This document shows positions 16,932 to 23,126 of a DNA stretch of 27,154 nucleotides, piece after piece. This stretch comes from a virus. The notes below the pieces were generated by a model. It saw only the letters and a list, made by a program, of their open reading frames with translations, made no database searches and was not told where the DNA came from. The stretch covers positions 1 through 27,154 of the IMG/VR virus record IMGVR_UViG_3300032401_000498, one strand, 5' to 3'. The translations under genes were made by a program, and so were the position numbers. Within the stretch, counting starts at the first letter, position 1, and the number at the start of each line of letters is the position of its first letter.

Positions 16932-16953
16932 GTCCGCAGAAAGAGAGTAGTGT
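16925..16953 (+). promoter_or_regulatory. Promoter-like site before scaffold gene
   Basis: TTGCAA (16925-16930) and TAGTGT (16948-16953) are spaced by exactly 17 bp. The -10 element ends 7 nt before the scaffold ATG at 16961, which puts the predicted transcript start at or next to the start codon (leaderless). The -10 fits the loose TAnnnT pattern of high-GC hosts. Confidence 0.45.
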
Positions 16954-16960
16954 TGCCCCG

Positions 16961-17515
16961 ATGACAGACCTTATCGACGGCGCGACCAACGCAACGTCGC
17001 CAGAAGGCGAGGGCTCTACCGAGACCCCGGACCCGACGGCCACGCCAGCGGTGGACCAGCTCGCCCTCGCACGGAAGCGTCAGGCAGGAGCAGAGGCAGC
17101 TCGTCAGGAAGCCGCTCGTCAACTCACGGATGCACAGGCCAAGCTCGCCAAGTACGAGGCGGCCGACCGTGACGCAGACCAGACCAAGGCAGCCGACATC
17201 GCCACCCTTCAAGCCCGTTTGGAAGCCGCTGAGAAGCGAGCCTCGCAGGCGGAGGTCACAGCCAACGGAAAAATCCTCGACGTCAAGTACCCGAACGCAC
17301 GAGCCCAGCTCCCGGAAATCACCGATGAGGTCCGGCTCGCATACTTCGAGGCCATGTTCGCCGAGACCCCTGTCGAGGGAGAACCCCCGACTCCACAGAA
17401 CCCCAACGCGAGCAATCGCGCCGCCAGCGGAAGTGCCGTTGGTACTACGGTCAAGCCCGACACGTCTGAGGACATCAAGGCTCGACTGAAGACCATGACA
17501 CCAGACTGGCTTTAG
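16961..17515 (+). CDS. Putative capsid scaffolding protein
   Basis: This 184-aa acidic protein lies directly before the major capsid gene, the usual place for scaffold. The N-terminal 30 or so residues are disordered (Thr/Glu/Pro-rich). A long coiled coil runs from about residue 35 to 100 (pattern AARQEAARQLTDAQAKLAKYE). A Pro/Asn-rich segment follows, with a short C-terminal helix ending KTMTPDWL, typical of the scaffold segment that contacts coat protein. The ATG at 16961 is preferred over an in-frame TTG at 16925 because that TTG lies in the ATTGCAAT/-35 site and the promoter-like -10 sits just before 16961. No usable Shine-Dalgarno is seen. It would leave the head before or during DNA filling. 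Confidence 0.75.
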   Translation: MTDLIDGATNATSPEGEGSTETPDPTATPAVDQLALARKRQAGAEAARQEAARQLTDAQAKLAKYEAADRDADQTKAADIATLQARLEAAEKRASQAEVTANGKILDVKYPNARAQLPEITDEVRLAYFEAMFAETPVEGEPPTPQNPNASNRAASGSAVGTTVKPDTSEDIKARLKTMTPDWL

Positions 17516-17550
17516 ACCCCGGCTAGACCGGAGAAAGACCACCACCCACC

Positions 17551-18780
17551 ATGGGCACCATCATCTCTACCGCGACTACGAACTTCAACCAGACGGTTGT
17601 CGCTCTGGTCAACAAGCGTCTGGAGGAACTGCTGCGCGCACCGCTGCCGCACATCCTTCCGGGCAACTTCCGTGAGGCGTCGTTCGTCAAGGGCACGAAC
17701 AACGTCATGCGGTTCATCAACATCGCCGACATGTCTGTCGTCGCTGGCACGCCGAGCCCGGGCACCCTCCCGTGGCTCAATGAAGGCGCGCCGAACACGA
17801 CGGAAGACCTCGCGATTGGCTACGAGGAATTCTCTGCCAATCAGGCCGGTCGTGTCATCAAGCTCTCGGACATCGGCCTCATGGAGTCGCCTTTCGACCT
17901 CCTGAGCGAGGCCGCTGACCGGATTGCGCGCAACGCCATTGCCACGGCCGACCGTCGGGTCGCCGAGGTTCTGTCCGCTGGGGCGCAGGTCACGTATGCG
18001 TCGGGGACTTCCCGCGCGACCATCAACAGCAACTCGCCTCTTACCGGTGCGCTGGTCAAGCTGACCGTCGCCCGGCTGAAGGCAGCCGCTGTCCCGACCT
18101 TCGCGGACGGCACCTATCGCGCCATCGTGCACCCGGGTTCGACCTTCGACCTCGAAAGCGATACGGCGGTGGGTGGGTGGATTGACGCCCAGCGTTACGC
18201 TGGCAGCCAAGCCCTGTTCACGGGCGAGGTCGGCCGGTACGCCGGGGTTCGGTTCATCGAGTCGCCTGCTTCGGTCTCGTTCTCTGCGGTCCTTGGGCCG
18301 CTCGTCACCAACGTCGGCGCTGCGGCCATCGCTGCGACCGACAACGTCACCATCACGGCGCCGACCAACCTTGTCGCGGGCAACCGCATCAAGATTGCCA
18401 CCATCACTGGTGGCGCTGGCCTGACGGCGGCCACCACCTACTACATCGTCCAGCCGACCTCGAACCTCGTGTTCAAGCTCAGCGCGACGCTGAACGGTGC
18501 GCCCATCGACATCACGACGGACACCACTGTCCTGACGATGAACGTGGTGAACGACGTGCTCAACGCGGTCATCTTCGGCCCGGAGGCGTACGCCTTCGGT
18601 GACTGGGGCTCCATCCAGACCTACCTCACCCAGCCGGGTGGGACCACGGACCCTCTGCACCAGCTCACTCAGATTGGCTGGAAGGGGATGTTCGGGGCGG
18701 TCATCATGGGAGAAGGCGCCAACGCAACTGGTGTCACGCCCGCGCGGTACCGCCGCATCGAGCACACGTCTCAGCTTTAG
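17551..18780 (+). CDS. Major capsid protein, N4-gp56 family (HK97 fold)
   Basis: This protein builds the icosahedral shell. The sequence has hallmarks of the N4-gp56 capsid family. There is a spine-like stretch around residues 105-145 (LSDIGLMESPFDLLSEAADR, then IARNAIATADRRVAEVL). These are followed by FADGTYRAIVHP, GEVGRYAGVRFIESP, then VIFGPEAYAFG and DPLHQLTQIGWKGMFGAVIM near the C-terminus. Residues about 252-332 form an insertion resembling the beta module repeated in the tail genes (LVAGNRIKI, TTYYIVQPTSNLVFKLS, GAPIDIT). It would be a surface-exposed decoration domain placed after the RFIESP strand. GGAGAAAG (17530-17537) is a rather distant Shine-Dalgarno (13 nt). Most of the intergenic 35 bp upstream shows no clear promoter. 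A strong hairpin follows the stop. Confidence 0.88.
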   Translation: MGTIISTATTNFNQTVVALVNKRLEELLRAPLPHILPGNFREASFVKGTNNVMRFINIADMSVVAGTPSPGTLPWLNEGAPNTTEDLAIGYEEFSANQAGRVIKLSDIGLMESPFDLLSEAADRIARNAIATADRRVAEVLSAGAQVTYASGTSRATINSNSPLTGALVKLTVARLKAAAVPTFADGTYRAIVHPGSTFDLESDTAVGGWIDAQRYAGSQALFTGEVGRYAGVRFIESPASVSFSAVLGPLVTNVGAAAIAATDNVTITAPTNLVAGNRIKIATITGGAGLTAATTYYIVQPTSNLVFKLSATLNGAPIDITTDTTVLTMNVVNDVLNAVIFGPEAYAFGDWGSIQTYLTQPGGTTDPLHQLTQIGWKGMFGAVIMGEGANATGVTPARYRRIEHTSQL

Positions 18781-18813
18781 TAGCTGGGGAGTGACGCTCC
18801 TCTGGTCGGTCCA

Positions 18814-18848
18814 AACAACCCCTCTGCCATTGCGGCAGGGGGGTTGTT
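18814..18848 (+). terminator. Hairpin terminator after capsid gene
   Basis: A 15-bp stem (AACAACCCCTCTGCC against GGCAGGGGGGTTGTT) has one G-U pair and a 5-nt loop ATTGC. It is extremely stable and lies 33 nt after the capsid stop. There is no long T-tract after it; the 3' arm itself ends GTTGTT. It probably reduces transcription from the abundant capsid gene into the tail genes. Confidence 0.75.
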
Positions 18849-18858
18849 CATGTACCAT
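18830..18858 (+). promoter_or_regulatory. Promoter-like site overlapping the terminator
   Basis: TTGCGG (18830-18835), in the loop and 3' arm of the hairpin, and TACCAT (18853-18858) are 17 bp apart. The -10 ends 8 nt before the ATG at 18867. GAGGAGG (18859-18865) is only 1 nt from that ATG, too close to act as a normal Shine-Dalgarno, which fits a leaderless start. Confidence 0.4.
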
Positions 18859-18866
18859 GAGGAGGC

Positions 18867-20291
18867 ATGGACACCACCCGGGACATCATCTACCGCAACT
18901 TCAAGCTGAACGACGCCGCAGTCGCGTCCGGGGTGGACAGCTCCGACGGGCTGGGTAAGGGCATCGCGGGCTCCGTCATTGACGAGTTCGACCCCGATGA
19001 CGTTGACATCGTCCAGTTCACCGAGAAGCGCGCGGAGGCTGACGGCATGGACGTCGGCAGCCCCTTCCTCGGTGGGCGGCGCATCCGCCTCTCGGGCACC
19101 GTGTACGGCAAGACTCGCGCCCTGTGCTACGACATCCTCTGGCAGCTCCGGGCGACGATGAGCCCCACGCTCGCGGCCCGGGAAATCCCGGGCGACAAGG
19201 GCTACCTGCCGCTGTACTTCAGCGTCCCGACGAATGACAATGTCAACTTCCCGACTGGGGCAATTGAAATGCGCGCCCTCGTCATGCCCAAGGGGTTCCA
19301 CTCCCCCATCAACCGTGACCAGCACGGCGGCGTGGACGGAGACGCCATGGCCATGAGTTGGTCCGGGATGTTCACGATGCGTGACCCGACCTTCGAGGGC
19401 ATCACACCGCAGGACGTGGCCTTCGCCGATGGCGTCGTGCTCAACAACGGCACGGCCGCACAGGCCACCGACCTTGTGTCGTTCCCGTCCGCCCACGGCC
19501 TCGTCGCCGGGGACCGCATCTTCTTCTCGCGCCTTGCTGGCGGGACGGGCCTCGGCCTGAACACCAGCTACTACGTCCTCGCGGCCGGGCTGACCTCTAC
19601 CGCCTTCGCCGTGAGCCTCACGAACGGTGGCGCCACCGTCAACATCACGGTGGACTACACCCGAGTCGAGGCGTCCAAGTTCCAGACCTTCGCTGGCAAC
19701 TTCCTCAATCGCGGCACCTACAACGCTCCGCTCAACATGCTCATGGCGGTCGGCGCGCAGGCTGGGACCATCACGGTCTCCGCTGGCGGCTCGAACTTCA
19801 CGATTGCAATTCCCGCCACGACCGACCCTGCCTACACCGGGGTCACGGCCAACGCCGGGACGGACCTCGTCACCCTGACCGGCCACGGCCTGCTCGCAGG
19901 GGACCGGGTCTACTTCACCACCCTGACGGGCGGGACCGGCCTGAACCTGAACACGACCTACTTCGTGTCCGCCACCGGGCTGACCGCCAACGCCTTCTCC
20001 GTGTCACTGACCTCGGGCGGGGCAGTCATCAACATCACGGTCAACTACACCGTGTCCAACTACTCGAAGGTGTCCTACCGCCTTCTGCGCTTCAAGCGTG
20101 ACAAGCTGTTCACCGTGCAGGAGAACGGCGTCGAGTCGCTGCGCCGGAGCTGGCTGACCTTCACCAACTCCACGACATGGCCACTCATCCCGGCCGGTAC
20201 CAGCGCGTACACCGTGACCGTCAACGGCACGCTGCTTGACCCGGGCTCGACGGACGGGAGCCACATGTGGTTCTGGGAGTCCTATGCCTGA
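18867..20291 (+). CDS. Distal-tail (Dit)-like tail protein with two beta modules
   Basis: The N-terminal 190 or so residues resemble distal tail proteins: GGRRIRLSGTVYGKTRAL followed by a helical segment and GDKGYLPLYFSVPT. The family is known to form the ring at the tail tip that carries the hub and receptor-binding proteins. Two copies of a 70-residue beta module follow, at about 192-266 and 326-396 (GLVAGDRIFF...GGTGLGLNTSYYV; GLLAGDRVYF...GGTGLNLNTTYFV). They share high nucleotide similarity, suggesting recent duplication. The C-terminal part (about 410-474) returns to a Dit-like beta segment ending SHMWFWESYA. The last 8 nt overlap the collagen-like gene (ATGCCTGA). A generic minor tail protein is the alternative. 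Confidence 0.55.
   Translation: MDTTRDIIYRNFKLNDAAVASGVDSSDGLGKGIAGSVIDEFDPDDVDIVQFTEKRAEADGMDVGSPFLGGRRIRLSGTVYGKTRALCYDILWQLRATMSPTLAAREIPGDKGYLPLYFSVPTNDNVNFPTGAIEMRALVMPKGFHSPINRDQHGGVDGDAMAMSWSGMFTMRDPTFEGITPQDVAFADGVVLNNGTAAQATDLVSFPSAHGLVAGDRIFFSRLAGGTGLGLNTSYYVLAAGLTSTAFAVSLTNGGATVNITVDYTRVEASKFQTFAGNFLNRGTYNAPLNMLMAVGAQAGTITVSAGGSNFTIAIPATTDPAYTGVTANAGTDLVTLTGHGLLAGDRVYFTTLTGGTGLNLNTTYFVSATGLTANAFSVSLTSGGAVINITVNYTVSNYSKVSYRLLRFKRDKLFTVQENGVESLRRSWLTFTNSTTWPLIPAGTSAYTVTVNGTLLDPGSTDGSHMWFWESYA
19441..20053 (+). repeat. Duplicated beta-module coding repeat
   Basis: Two copies (about 19441-19665 and 19841-20053) are offset by about 390 nt and encode the same pattern (GD RV/I, GGTGL, NT-YYV, GLT-AF-VSLT, GG--NITV). 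Related single copies lie in the capsid gene, the 964-aa tail gene and the last partial gene. Confidence 0.8.
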
Positions 20292-20775
20292 CGGGTGGGG
20301 CAAGGCTCGTGCAGCACGACTGGCGCGCGAGGCCGCAGCACTGGCCGCCGCAGAGGCCGCCGCAGAAGCGGCCGAGGAAGCGGCTGAGCAAGAGCAGGCT
20401 GATTTGGAGGAACGACTCAAAGGAGAGAAGGGCGACAAGGGAGACACCGGGCCGCAGGGTGTACCCGGGCAGGACGGCGCTCCCAGCCGCGACGGGGCTG
20501 ATGGACGCGATGGCATCAACGGGCTCAACGGGCTCGATGGCCGCGATGGGGCCGCTGGCCTCAATGGCCTCAACGGGTCGCCCGGTGCGCCGGGACAGCC
20601 CGGGCTGCGTGGCCCGCGCGGCGTGCCCGGTCCCGTCGTGGTCCGCGCCGAGTTCCAGCGGGACACTAGCCAGCGGGTCGCTACGGTGGTAGAGTACCTG
20701 AGTGATGAAAGCAAGCGCACGTTCACGGTCAAGCGGGACGCGGCTGGAAGGCCGTTGGAGCTGACCCTTGTCTAA
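20284..20775 (+). CDS. Collagen-like tail or fibre protein
   Basis: This 163-aa protein starts with an Ala-rich helix (about residues 8-45, AREAAALAAAEAAAEAAEEA) likely to be a trimerising coiled coil. A collagen-like region at 47-117 follows, with 23 G-x-y triplets starting GEKGDKGDTGPQG. One triplet has lost its glycine (SRD; AGC at 20485, a single base from GGC). The C-terminal 45 residues are beta-like (VVVRAEFQRDTSQRV; RTFTVKRDAAGRPLELTLV) and may be a small head domain. Phage collagen-like proteins form thin trimeric stalks in tail fibres or on capsids. The start is the ATG at 20284 with GGGAG at 20275-20279; an in-frame upstream start at 20236 lies inside the previous gene and lacks support. 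The next gene overlaps by 8 nt. Confidence 0.75.
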   Translation: MPDGWGKARAARLAREAAALAAAEAAAEAAEEAAEQEQADLEERLKGEKGDKGDTGPQGVPGQDGAPSRDGADGRDGINGLNGLDGRDGAAGLNGLNGSPGAPGQPGLRGPRGVPGPVVVRAEFQRDTSQRVATVVEYLSDESKRTFTVKRDAAGRPLELTLV

Positions 20776-21136
20776 CGATTGGGATACGACCTCACGCAAC
20801 ATCATGGTCGATGCTGTGGCTGCGGTCGCCCTGCGCCTCGCACTCCACAATGTAGACCCCGGAGGCGCTAACTCGGCGACCGGGGAACTGACTGGCGGGT
20901 CCCCCGCGTACGCCCGCAAGGCCGTCGCGTGGAATGCAGCGGCGGCTGGCGTCGCGACCCAGAATGGTGACGTCGTCTTCGACGTCCCTGCCTCCACCGT
21001 CGCATGGGTCTCCTGCTGGAACGTGGCAGGCACCGTGCGCTACTGGAAAAAGGACGTCACTGACGAAGTGTTTGCGGCACAGGGCACGTACACCGTCAAG
21101 GGCACGACCTCCACCATGGACAACAACGACCCGTAG
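20768..21136 (+). CDS. Small tail-fibre/decoration-type virion protein
   Basis: This 122-aa protein is of a kind repeatedly seen among actinobacteriophage tail-fibre genes. It has a short helix then LALHNVDPGGANSATGELTGG, SPAYARKAVAWN, and a predicted beta-sandwich (GDVVFDVPASTVAWVSCWN; GTYTVKGTT). The TTG start is well supported: GGAG at 20757-20760 lies 7 nt upstream, and the stop of the collagen-like gene overlaps by 8 nt (TTGTCTAA). The gene probably works with its collagen-like neighbour at the virion surface. The precise role is not known from sequence. Confidence 0.55.
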   Translation: MSNDWDTTSRNIMVDAVAAVALRLALHNVDPGGANSATGELTGGSPAYARKAVAWNAAAAGVATQNGDVVFDVPASTVAWVSCWNVAGTVRYWKKDVTDEVFAAQGTYTVKGTTSTMDNNDP

Positions 21137-21145
21137 GAGTAGACT
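21117..21145 (+). promoter_or_regulatory. Promoter-like site before 188-aa virion gene
   Basis: TGGACA (21117-21122, 5/6 to consensus) and TAGACT (21140-21145) are 17 bp apart. The -10 ends 6 nt before the ATG at 21152, so the transcript would start at the start codon. It overlaps the end of the preceding gene. Confidence 0.5.
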
Positions 21146-21151
21146 TCCAAC

Positions 21152-21718
21152 ATGGCTGACGGCATCTTCTATCACGACACGCGAACTCCGTTCGTCGCCG
21201 CCGACGTTGCGGCTGTCACACTGGCGGCTACTGCCAAGGCGCTCTACCCGGTTGGAGCCTTCCCGGCACTGGGCGCTGGCTACTTCAACCAGTTCCTCGG
21301 CAAGGCCATCCGCATCAAGCTGTTCGGCCGTATCACGACCGTCCTGACTCCGGGCAACGGCAGCTTCGACGTGTACTTCGGGACCGGGGCGGATGCCAAC
21401 GGCACCATCCTCGCGTCGTCCGGTGCGCTCGCACTGTCGGCATCGCAGACGAACCTGTCGTGGACGGCAGTGTTCGACATCACGACCCGCAAGCTGAACG
21501 ACTCCACGAACGGCGCCCTGCTCTGCACGGGCAAGGCCGACTTCAACGTCGGCGTGCTCGCCTCGACGCTGGCCCCCATGCTCATCCCCGCTACTGCGGC
21601 GGCGCAGGTGACGGTTGACCTGACCTCGGCCAACATCATCAGCGTGCAGTTCAAGCGTTCCGGCTCGACGGTCGAGACGATGCAGGTTCACCAGATGACG
21701 GTCGAACCTCTGAACTGA
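21152..21718 (+). CDS. Beta-rich virion protein (188 aa), probable fibre or decoration component
   Basis: There is no named-family match that I can be sure of. The N-terminus (IFYHDTRTPFVAADVAAVTL, then ALYPVGAFPALGAGYF) and the body (GRITTVLTPGNGSFDVYFGT, NLSWTAVFDITTRKL) look like a single jelly-roll or beta-sandwich domain found in tail or decoration proteins of Gram-positive phages. No signal peptide or membrane segment is visible. GGAG at 21136-21139 is 12 nt from the ATG, too far for a strong Shine-Dalgarno. The promoter-like TAGACT 6 nt before the ATG suggests a leaderless mRNA. It lies among other surface-type genes. Confidence 0.5.
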   Translation: MADGIFYHDTRTPFVAADVAAVTLAATAKALYPVGAFPALGAGYFNQFLGKAIRIKLFGRITTVLTPGNGSFDVYFGTGADANGTILASSGALALSASQTNLSWTAVFDITTRKLNDSTNGALLCTGKADFNVGVLASTLAPMLIPATAAAQVTVDLTSANIISVQFKRSGSTVETMQVHQMTVEPLN

Positions 21719-21725
21719 GGCCGGT

Positions 21726-22067
21726 ATGCCCGCCCTCACCCTCGGACTACGAGACGAGCTACATCTAGGCGGTGCCCGTAGGGGGATGCCCTCCCACAAC
21801 ATGCCCGCCCTGTCCCCGACACAGGGCCAGAGCGTCCTCATCAGCGGCATCACGAAGGACAGCGCGGGCGCCGTCCTCGGCGAGTGCAACGTGGACCTGT
21901 TCGACACGGACACCGACACCCTGCAAGGCAGGGGAACCAGCGACGCCACCACCGGAGCCTACTCGTTCAGCGCGGGGGCAGGTCGCACCTACTACGTCCG
22001 CGCGTGGAAGCTCGGTGCCCCCGACCTGAGCGGCACCACCGTAGACATCACGGTCGTCTATGCCTGA
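21726..22067 (+). CDS. Small Ig-like/carboxypeptidase-regulatory-like domain protein
   Basis: This 113-aa protein has about 30 low-complexity N-terminal residues. One beta-sandwich of the carboxypeptidase-regulatory (transthyretin-like) type follows: VLISGITKDSAGAVLGECNV, then LQGRGTSDATTGAYSFSAGA, then TYYVRAWK. Such domains decorate phage capsids and tails and bind cell-surface carbohydrates or simply extend fibres. GAGG (21717-21720), 5 nt before the ATG, supports the start. The stop overlaps the next gene by ATGCCTGA, the same 8-nt junction found at 20284-20291. Confidence 0.55.
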   Translation: MPALTLGLRDELHLGGARRGMPSHNMPALSPTQGQSVLISGITKDSAGAVLGECNVDLFDTDTDTLQGRGTSDATTGAYSFSAGAGRTYYVRAWKLGAPDLSGTTVDITVVYA

Positions 22068-22788
22068 CATCTTCCTACGGGCGGGGCAGCCCACCCCCGC
22101 CGACATCAAGCTGTGGGACGGCACGCTCGGGTCGCCCGGGTCGCCCAGCACCAGCGTCGTCATCACGGGTGGCGGCGTGCTGTCGCTCAGCGCGACCAAG
22201 GCCGCAGCTCTGACCGCAGCCATCACGGGCGGCGGCATCATTGCAATCAACCAGAAGAAGGGCGGGCTCAACACCGTCACCGCCACGGGTGGCGGCATCG
22301 TGGTGGAGGCCACCCGCAAGGGCGCACGGGTCACGGCCACTGAGACAGGTGGCGGCGTCGTCACCCTGACGGACCGCAAGGGCGCACTGGTCGCTACCGT
22401 CGAGACTGGCGGCGGTGTCGTCACCCTGACGGACATCAAGGGCGGCAAGACCACCATCGCCGAGACTGGCGGTGGCGTGGTCAACCTGCCGTTCAAGGGC
22501 GGGCATCAGGTCACGCTCACCACGACAGGCGGCGGCGTCATTGTCATTGACGCGGTCGCCTCCAGCGCGGGCGTCAGCGCCAGCATCACCGTCACGGGTG
22601 GTGGCACGGTGGTCCTCGACCACTCATCTACCGGGGCCTCCATTGCAATCGTCGCCCCGGTCGAGACGAGCGGCGCCGGGCCGGTGGAGAAGCGCCGTCG
22701 AGCCGGACGTCAGACCGAATTTGACGACTGGACTCTGATGATGGATGATGAGGCCGTCTTGGAAGCCTACCTATTGAGGACACACTGA
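22060..22788 (+). CDS. TGGG-repeat protein (242 aa), probable fibre or decoration
   Basis: After a 35-residue N-terminus (MPDIFLRAGQPTPADIKLWD) the protein is built of eight tandem units that each begin TGGG. Six are exactly 20 residues (22165-22524); the last two are longer. A typical unit is TGGGVVTLTDRKGALVATVE: alternating hydrophobic residues with a Gly turn, as expected of a beta-solenoid or stacked hairpins. The C-terminal 40 residues are charged and end in an acidic helix (FDDWTLMMDDEAVLEAYLL), possibly a docking tag. I do not know a named family. The neighbours suggest a virion fibre. Two units carry ATTGCAAT (22240, 22642). The start is coupled to the upstream stop. Confidence 0.5.
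   Translation: MPDIFLRAGQPTPADIKLWDGTLGSPGSPSTSVVITGGGVLSLSATKAAALTAAITGGGIIAINQKKGGLNTVTATGGGIVVEATRKGARVTATETGGGVVTLTDRKGALVATVETGGGVVTLTDIKGGKTTIAETGGGVVNLPFKGGHQVTLTTTGGGVIVIDAVASSAGVSASITVTGGGTVVLDHSSTGASIAIVAPVETSGAGPVEKRRRAGRQTEFDDWTLMMDDEAVLEAYLLRTH
22165..22665 (+). repeat. Tandem 60-bp coding repeat (eight TGGG units)
   Basis: Unit starts are at 22165, 22225, 22285, 22345, 22405, 22465, 22525 and 22594. The fourth and fifth units are the most alike, which suggests recent unit duplication. Confidence 0.85.
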
Positions 22789-22949
22789 TGAGAGAAGACA
22801 AGTCCGCTCCCCGACCCGGTTGCAACTGCGACGTCTGCGCGTGGGCCAACCGCATACTCGAAGCCCAGCGCCGACTGGACGATGACCTCGCCGCCAACTA
22901 CGCGGCCTACCTTTCTGGAGCACTTGTGTCTCGGGACGCGAGGGAGTAA
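22788..22949 (+). CDS. Small Cys-rich protein A (53 aa)
   Basis: A short ORF starts ATG at 22788, overlapping the preceding stop as TGATG, and ends TAA. The translation begins MREDKSAPRPGCNCDVCAWA; C12, C14 and C17 form a CxCxxC cluster, followed by an amphipathic helix (NRILEAQRRLDDDLAANY). With only three Cys it would need a partner or dimer for a metal site. Codon use matches its neighbours, and the tight overlap supports a real gene. The function is unknown. Confidence 0.6.
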   Translation: MREDKSAPRPGCNCDVCAWANRILEAQRRLDDDLAANYAAYLSGALVSRDARE

Positions 22950-22952
22950 GCT
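22924..22952 (+). promoter_or_regulatory. Promoter-like site before second Cys-rich gene
   Basis: TTGTGT (22924-22929) and TAAGCT (22947-22952) have exact 17-bp spacing. The -10 ends 6 nt before the ATG at 22959. The -35 matches only the TTG part, so it is weaker than the portal promoter. Confidence 0.35.
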
Positions 22953-22958
22953 ATCCCC

Positions 22959-23120
22959 ATGTCAACTCCCAACATCAAGCGCGGCAAGACCGTAGTCCAG
23001 CCTTCCGACGTGTGCCCTCGCTGCACTCCCCATCTGCTCTCCGACCATGTCGAGGAGAAGGCGCGGCAGTGCAACAAGTGCGCTTGCGTCGCGCAGGACG
23101 TGCACGAAACCAAGTCGTAA
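22959..23120 (+). CDS. Small zinc-finger-like protein B (53 aa)
   Basis: ATG at 22959 to TAA at 23120. The protein has CPRC (C19, C22) and CNKCAC (C38, C41, C43), spaced as in a small zinc ribbon. The N-terminus is basic (NIKRGKTVV) and the C-terminus hydrophilic. It is the same length as the preceding Cys-rich protein but not obviously homologous. AGGGAG at 22941-22946 is 12 nt from the ATG, and a TAAGCT -10-like element is 6 nt away. Small zinc-ribbon proteins in phages are often regulators or host-takeover factors, but lying inside a structural block this one might be a virion part. Function is not assignable. Confidence 0.6.
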   Translation: MSTPNIKRGKTVVQPSDVCPRCTPHLLSDHVEEKARQCNKCACVAQDVHETKS

Positions 23121-23126
23121 CCGCCC

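Noticed and set aside
20690-20695. TAGAGT as a -10 before the TTG-started 122-aa gene.
   Set aside because: No -35 element at the right spacing and 72 nt from the start codon; a good Shine-Dalgarno and 8-nt overlap already explain that start.
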